A stretch of DNA of 10,643 bases from Pseudomonadota bacterium (lineage in GTDB: Bacteria; Pseudomonadota; Alphaproteobacteria; Acetobacterales; Acetobacteraceae), in the NCBI GenBank assembly GCA_021779655.1, contig JAJYAF010000045.1, positions 1 to 10,643 on the forward strand. The letters are read 5' to 3'. Shown one piece after another: positions 7,760 to 10,643 of this stretch (positions are counted from its first letter, which is position 1; the number at the start of each line of letters is the position of its first letter). Below the pieces are notes generated by a model. That model did no database searches and was not told the origin of the DNA. It saw nothing but the letters and a program-made list of their open reading frames with translations. A program made the position numbers and the translations under genes.

Positions 7760-8812
7760 TCAGGCTCCCAGGACCGCTCTTCCAGTTATCTTGCCTGCCG
7801 CCAGTTCATCAAGAACCTGCTCTGCTTCCTCAAGCTTGCGCTTGGTCGTCGGTACCGCCTGCACTTTTCCTGCCACCGCAAGGGCCATGAGTTCACGAAA
7901 TTCATTCAGCGACCCGACATAGCTTCCCATGATAGTGGCAGCTTTCACCGGTATCATCGGAAGGGACCATGGAGCCGCGCCTCCGAACAGGCCGACAATA
8001 ACCATCTTTCCTCCTTTGGGCAGGAGGGAAAATCCGAGAGCCGACGAACTTTCCGATCCAACCAGATCAAGAACGCCCAGGGGCAGGTCGCCTATGGCAT
8101 TACGGATTTGATCGACCGCATCAGGGGCCGATCCGTCCACGGCATGGCTGGCCCCGGCCTTCAGGGCAGCTTCTCTTTTTTCCGGCGATAGATCGACAAC
8201 CACCGGCCGCATACCCCCCATCGCTTGGACCAGACCAATGGCCATTAAACCCAGCCCGCCCGCGCCGATAATCACGACGGGGGACTGAGCCAATGTGGAT
8301 TCCAGTTTTTTCAGTGCGGAAAACGTGGTCAGTCCCGAACACGCGAGCGGCGCTGCCCGTGCCGGTTCGAGATCGCCCATATCGAAGAGATAGCGTGGAT
8401 GGGGAATTTTAAGCACGTCGGCGTATCCCCCATCGGCATGCATTCCCAGAAAACGCGGAGCGGCGCAGAAATGTTCAAGGCCTGCCTTGCATTGCCTGCA
8501 AGTACCGCAGCCCTGCCACGGATAGACAACGTAATTTCGCGACATATCTATGGCACCGGCATCCGGCCCCGCGGCAATCACAACGCCGGCCGGCTCGTGC
8601 CCCATAACGAGCGGAAGATGAAGCCCACGGCTTCCGAAATCCATCCGCTGCCCATGGCCCATATCGTAACTGCCATCCCGAAGATGAAGGTCGCTATGGC
8701 ACACACCGCTTGCCGTGACACGCAATAAAACTTCCGTTCCAGAAACGGTTGGATCCGGTCTTTCACTCATCACCAAAGGGGCGCCGAACTTGACGAGACA
8801 CTGGCAACGCAT
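7760..8812 (-). CDS. zinc-dependent, NAD(P)-linked alcohol dehydrogenase (MDR family)
   Basis: This is a 350-residue medium-chain dehydrogenase that oxidises an alcohol or reduces an aldehyde using NAD(P). The substrate is not identifiable. Catalytic zinc ligands are C38 (GVCHSDLHL), H72 with E73 (GHEPAGVV), and probably C158 (PLACSGLTT). The structural zinc lobe has four cysteines, C102, C105, C108 and C116. The Rossmann motif GAGGLG is at 183-188, and D207 at the end of beta-2 suggests NAD rather than NADP. The frame is open to a TTG at 8842, but the ATG at 8810-8812 has AGGAG eight bases upstream and begins with the conserved MRCQCLVKFGAPL, so it is the start. The segment SRNYVVYPW (91-99) lacks the usual Gly-Asp before the structural zinc lobe. 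Base composition looks less GC-rich than in the flanking genes. The gene starts just behind a dehydrogenase remnant. Confidence 0.9.
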   Translation of the reverse strand: MRCQCLVKFGAPLVMSERPDPTVSGTEVLLRVTASGVCHSDLHLRDGSYDMGHGQRMDFGSRGLHLPLVMGHEPAGVVIAAGPDAGAIDMSRNYVVYPWQGCGTCRQCKAGLEHFCAAPRFLGMHADGGYADVLKIPHPRYLFDMGDLEPARAAPLACSGLTTFSALKKLESTLAQSPVVIIGAGGLGLMAIGLVQAMGGMRPVVVDLSPEKREAALKAGASHAVDGSAPDAVDQIRNAIGDLPLGVLDLVGSESSSALGFSLLPKGGKMVIVGLFGGAAPWSLPMIPVKAATIMGSYVGSLNEFRELMALAVAGKVQAVPTTKRKLEEAEQVLDELAAGKITGRAVLGA

Positions 8813-8820
8813 TGATCTAT

Positions 8821-8825
8821 CTCCT
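8821..8825 (-). promoter_or_regulatory. ribosome binding site of the alcohol dehydrogenase
   Basis: AGGAG on the minus strand lies eight bases before the ATG at 8810-8812. It decides the start against the upstream TTG at 8840-8842, which would place the Shine-Dalgarno inside the coding region. Confidence 0.75.
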
Positions 8826-8838
8826 GGCTGATATGCTT

Positions 8839-9144
8839 TCAATTCGCAACGTGGCCGCTGTCACCGGCAAGTTCGGTTCCGTGAGCAAAAGGAGATTCAT
8901 CGGACGCAAGGAACAAAACAGCTTGTGAAATTTCCATCACCCGCAGAAATCCAAGCGATCTATTGCGCCATTTTTTCCTTAAGCCTGATTCTGTTCCCGC
9001 CCTCGATGGTGACCCGGATAAAGTCGCCGTTAAAGTCGTGTTCGGCACCGCTTTAACGCGAATACCGGTTGGCGTAAATTCGGTAATCGGACCCGATCTT
9101 ACACCGAACGAAAAATATATTATCACGCTTATGCACGCCATGTA
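8839..9144 (-). pseudogene. remnant of a short-chain dehydrogenase/reductase (C-terminal part)
   Basis: The last 36 codons of this frame are recognisably the C-terminus of a classical SDR: LRVMEISQAVLFLASDESPF followed by HGTELAGDSGHVAN, matching the family's PEEIA-AVLFLASDE...GTELVVDGG pattern. Further up the same frame, TPTGIRVKAV resembles the GIRVNAV(A)PG segment. The rest of the domain is missing: no N-terminal GxxxGxG, no NNAG, no intact YxxxK (the aligned stretch reads YMACI), and the spacing between that tyrosine and the GIRV segment is about four residues too long. The frame is open to 9234, but its first 30 residues look like nothing coding. I read this as a decayed gene once located directly upstream of the alcohol dehydrogenase, 26 bp from its ATG. 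The upper limit is approximate; the 8839-8945 part is firm, and the part above about 8960 competes with another frame. Confidence 0.6.
8960..9052 (-). pseudogene. short open frame with coding-like codon use, possible C-terminal fragment of another gene
   Basis: A second minus-strand frame is open for 30 codons between stops at 9053-9055 and 8960-8962. It ends in EGGNRIRLKEKMAQ and is preceded by NGDFIRVTI. About three quarters of the third codon positions in its latter part are G or C, unlike the overlapping SDR-remnant frame, which suggests it was once translated. I do not recognise the family. There is no start codon with a ribosome binding site and nothing intact upstream, so it is at best a remnant. 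Confidence 0.25.
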
Positions 9145-9146
9145 AT
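9119..9146 (-). promoter_or_regulatory. possible sigma-70-like promoter upstream of the alcohol dehydrogenase
   Basis: On the minus strand ATTACA (9141-9146, four of six matches to TTGACA) is followed after 16 bases by GATAAT (9119-9124, five of six matches to TATAAT), in the most AT-rich patch of the window. It would give a leader of roughly 300 bases across the remnant region before the alcohol dehydrogenase. This rests on consensus matching only. Confidence 0.22.
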
Positions 9147-9308
9147 CCCGGCCCGGACGATGCGCGTGCATATCCGCCATCTCCCGGGGCTTCCCGGCCC
9201 GCCAATAGGCGCAGCGTTGCGTTGTGGCAGGCATGGGCGGCGCGACGGATTACTCTGGATTGCCACCGTAGAGGCCGCCCGTTTGAAACCTTCTGGAAGG
9301 CCGTCTCG

Positions 9309-9560
9309 TCAGGTCAGCGGCTTGTGCGCCCGCTCGATCAGCCGCGCGAAAAATCCCGGCTTCTTCGCCGGCTTGGGTGTCACTGATTTTTTGTTTTCGG
9401 CCGCTTCCGCCTTCACCTTTGCCTTCATCCATTCTTCGAGCGACTTGCCCGCCTGCTTCGCCCGCTCCGTCTCGTAAGCCACCTGCCCCTTGGAGAGCTT
9501 GCGGCCGGCAATCACGACGGAGTCAGGCTTCGGCGCCGGCTTGGACAAGGATTTGCGCAT
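9309..9560 (-). CDS. small lysine/alanine/proline-rich hypothetical protein
   Basis: This 83-residue, strongly basic protein is not one I recognise. It begins MRKSLSKPAPKPDSVVIAGR, has a central, probably helical, charged stretch (about 24-57, with AYETERAKQAG and SLEEWMKAKVKAEAAENKK), a Pro/Lys linker, and ends with an amphipathic GFFARLIERAHKPLT. There is no signal peptide, transmembrane segment or metal-binding motif. The ATG at 9558-9560 is preferred over the one at 9585-9587, because GGAGGT lies eight bases before it and would be inside the longer version. It starts 16 bp after the ABC permease stop, so it is probably cotranscribed with the transporter. The well-formed ribosome binding site and codon pattern support a real gene. 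A nucleic-acid-binding or membrane-surface role would fit the charge but is speculation. Confidence 0.65.
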   Translation of the reverse strand: MRKSLSKPAPKPDSVVIAGRKLSKGQVAYETERAKQAGKSLEEWMKAKVKAEAAENKKSVTPKPAKKPGFFARLIERAHKPLT

Positions 9561-9568
9561 CGAGAGAG

Positions 9569-9574
9569 ACCTCC
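9569..9574 (-). promoter_or_regulatory. ribosome binding site of the small basic protein
   Basis: GGAGGT on the minus strand, eight bases from the ATG at 9558-9560, is the best Shine-Dalgarno sequence I found in the window. It lies three bases after the permease stop and fixes the start of the 83-residue protein. Confidence 0.7.
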
Positions 9575-9576
9575 GT

Positions 9577-10338
9577 TCAAGCGTCACGCTGCCGTAGCAT
9601 CAAACGGGCGAACAGGCCAAGCGCCGCATAAATCGCAACGCCGGCAAAGCCCAGCAGCATCAGCGCTGCGAACATGCGCGGAATTTCCAGACGGTAGCCG
9701 GCTTCCAGAATATGATAGGCAAGCCCTGTCGCGAACCCTCCGGAGCCGGCGACGAACTCCGCCACCACCGCCCCCACCAGCGCCAGGGTTCCGGCAATCC
9801 GCAACCCCGCCAGAAAATAGGGCAGGGCGCAAGGCAAACGCAGCAGCAGCAGGGTCTGCCAGCGGGAGGCGCCGTTCAGCCGGAACAGGTCCAGAAGGTC
9901 ATGCGGGGCCGCCATCAGCCCGGCCGCCGTGTTCGAGAGCACGGGGAAGAACGCGATGATGGTGGCGCATACCACCAGCGCCAGAAAGGGCTGGTTCACC
10001 CAGATGATGATCAGCGGCGCGATCGCCACGATCGGCGTTACCTGCAAGATCACCGCCCATGGCTGGATCGCCGCGCGCGCGAGGTCGCTGGCCGCCATCA
10101 CCAGCGCCAGCGCCACTCCGAGCAAAGTCGCCGCCAGCAGGGCGGTGGCGGTTACCGCGAGCGTTGAGAGCAGGGCCGCGTTCAGCGTCCCGAAATCGCT
10201 GAAATAGGCGTGCATAATCGCCACCGGCCCGGGCAGCACATAAGCGGGCGTTCCGCTGATCCAGATCGCGGCCTGCCACAGGCACAAGGCAAGGGCGCCG
10301 AAAATCAGCGGCATCGCCCGTTCCGCCGATTTCCTCAC
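9577..10338 (-). CDS. ABC transporter permease, NitT/TauT (SsuC/TauC/ThiX-like) family
   Basis: This is the inner-membrane channel subunit of an ABC importer, 253 residues, the usual length for the family. It has about six hydrophobic segments (roughly 10-28, 57-80, 95-114, 117-138, 183-200 and 224-246). Family markers include YVLPGPVAI near 33-41 and the cytoplasmic EAA coupling loop at 156-180, with GASRWQTLLLLRLP followed by ALPYFLAGLR. Homologues import nitrate, taurine or alkanesulfonates, or pyrimidine and riboflavin precursors; the permease alone does not decide which. It starts with GTG at 10336-10338, overlapping the stop of the ATPase gene by four bases (GTGA). An internal ATG nine codons in is possible but less likely given the coupling. 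No substrate-binding protein is in the window. Confidence 0.9.
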   Translation of the reverse strand: MRKSAERAMPLIFGALALCLWQAAIWISGTPAYVLPGPVAIMHAYFSDFGTLNAALLSTLAVTATALLAATLLGVALALVMAASDLARAAIQPWAVILQVTPIVAIAPLIIIWVNQPFLALVVCATIIAFFPVLSNTAAGLMAAPHDLLDLFRLNGASRWQTLLLLRLPCALPYFLAGLRIAGTLALVGAVVAEFVAGSGGFATGLAYHILEAGYRLEIPRMFAALMLLGFAGVAIYAALGLFARLMLRQRDA

Positions 10339-10643
10339 GAAGCCGCCTCCGCCCGCAGCAGCGCGGATAGATGCCGCACCATGGCGAGGTATTCCGGGGC
10401 AACGCGCCGCTCCGGCGATTCGCCGATCGCGCAGGCGATATCGGCGGCGATCCTGCCCGGGCGCGCCGACATCACCAGCACGCGCGTTGCCAGAAAGGCC
10501 GCCTCATAGATCGAATGTGTCACGAACAGAATCGATTTCCGCTCCGCCCGCCACAGCGCGCGCAGATCCTCCTGCAGGCGGTGCCGGGTGAACTCGTCCA
10601 GCGCGGCGAAGGGCTCGTCCATCAGCAGCACTTTCGGCCGGGT
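10335..10643 (-). CDS. ABC transporter ATP-binding protein, NitT/TauT family (C-terminal part)
   Basis: The gene runs off the right edge, so only about the last 102 residues are seen. They begin inside Walker B: RPKVLLMDEPFAALD, with the catalytic glutamate directly after the aspartate. The D-loop and family-typical EFTRHRLQEDL follow, then the switch histidine in ILFVTHSIYEAAFLATRVLV and the sequence MSARPGRI characteristic of the SsuB/TauB/NrtD type. Walker A and the signature motif would lie outside the window. The protein energises the adjacent permease and is translationally coupled to it by the GTGA overlap at 10335-10338. Confidence 0.92.
   Translation of the reverse strand, partial: TRPKVLLMDEPFAALDEFTRHRLQEDLRALWRAERKSILFVTHSIYEAAFLATRVLVMSARPGRIAADIACAIGESPERRVAPEYLAMVRHLSALLRAEAAS

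Noticed and set aside
8813..8842. TTG-initiated extension of the alcohol dehydrogenase
   Set aside because: It would contain the AGGAG ribosome binding site of the internal ATG, and the conserved family N-terminus starts at that ATG.
8963..9145. 60-codon plus-strand frame starting with TTG in the remnant region
   Set aside because: No ribosome binding site, no family recognised and mixed codon use. It lies opposite dehydrogenase-like remnants, so it is most likely an accident.
9145..9234. N-terminal 30 codons of the SDR-remnant frame
   Set aside because: No similarity to the expected Rossmann fold and no ribosome binding site. The open frame merely happens to continue there.
1..10643. Possible defence system, mobile element, CRISPR array, tRNA or phage gene
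   Set aside because: I looked for transposase, integrase, nuclease, reverse-transcriptase and toxin-antitoxin motifs, regularly spaced repeats and tRNA-like folds on both strands and saw none.

Overview
The window reads as chromosomal DNA from a GC-rich alphaproteobacterium. The protein styles (RsmB, Rpe, the heparinase II/III-like protein, HutH) and the base composition fit something like the Acetobacteraceae, but that is an impression and not a measurement. Every supportable gene lies on the minus strand, so transcription runs from high to low coordinates. The long plus-strand ORFs are shadows of these genes.

From the right edge inward: a truncated ABC ATPase (10335-10643) and its NitT/TauT-type permease (9577-10338) are joined by a GTGA overlap. 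Behind them, with its own strong Shine-Dalgarno, is an unrecognised 83-residue lysine-rich protein (9309-9560). Next comes about 0.5 kb without an intact gene (8813-9308). It holds the C-terminal tail of a short-chain dehydrogenase and a second short open frame, and looks like a scar of decayed genes. A zinc-dependent alcohol dehydrogenase (7760-8812) follows, then a full-length histidine ammonia-lyase (6109-7656) without other hut genes nearby.

The left half is a compact block: rsmB (16S rRNA m5C methyltransferase), rpe (ribulose-phosphate 3-epimerase), a heparinase II/III-like protein, galE (UDP-glucose 4-epimerase) and a family-4 glycosyltransferase. rpe and the heparinase-like gene overlap by ATGA, and galE follows after 19 bp. 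A perfect 10-bp inverted repeat separates galE from the glycosyltransferase. A start codon with a plausible ribosome binding site lies at the extreme left edge, so the block probably continues. Together these genes suggest housekeeping functions (rRNA modification, pentose phosphate pathway) leading into envelope or exopolysaccharide synthesis: GalE supplies UDP-galactose-type sugars, the glycosyltransferase adds a sugar, and the heparinase-like protein may cut a uronate-containing polymer.

I found no RNA gene, CRISPR array, insertion sequence, phage or defence system. Most of the window is ordinary. The places most worth a second look are the remnant region at 8839-9308, the small protein at 9309-9560, the solitary hutH, and the galE/glycosyltransferase junction.
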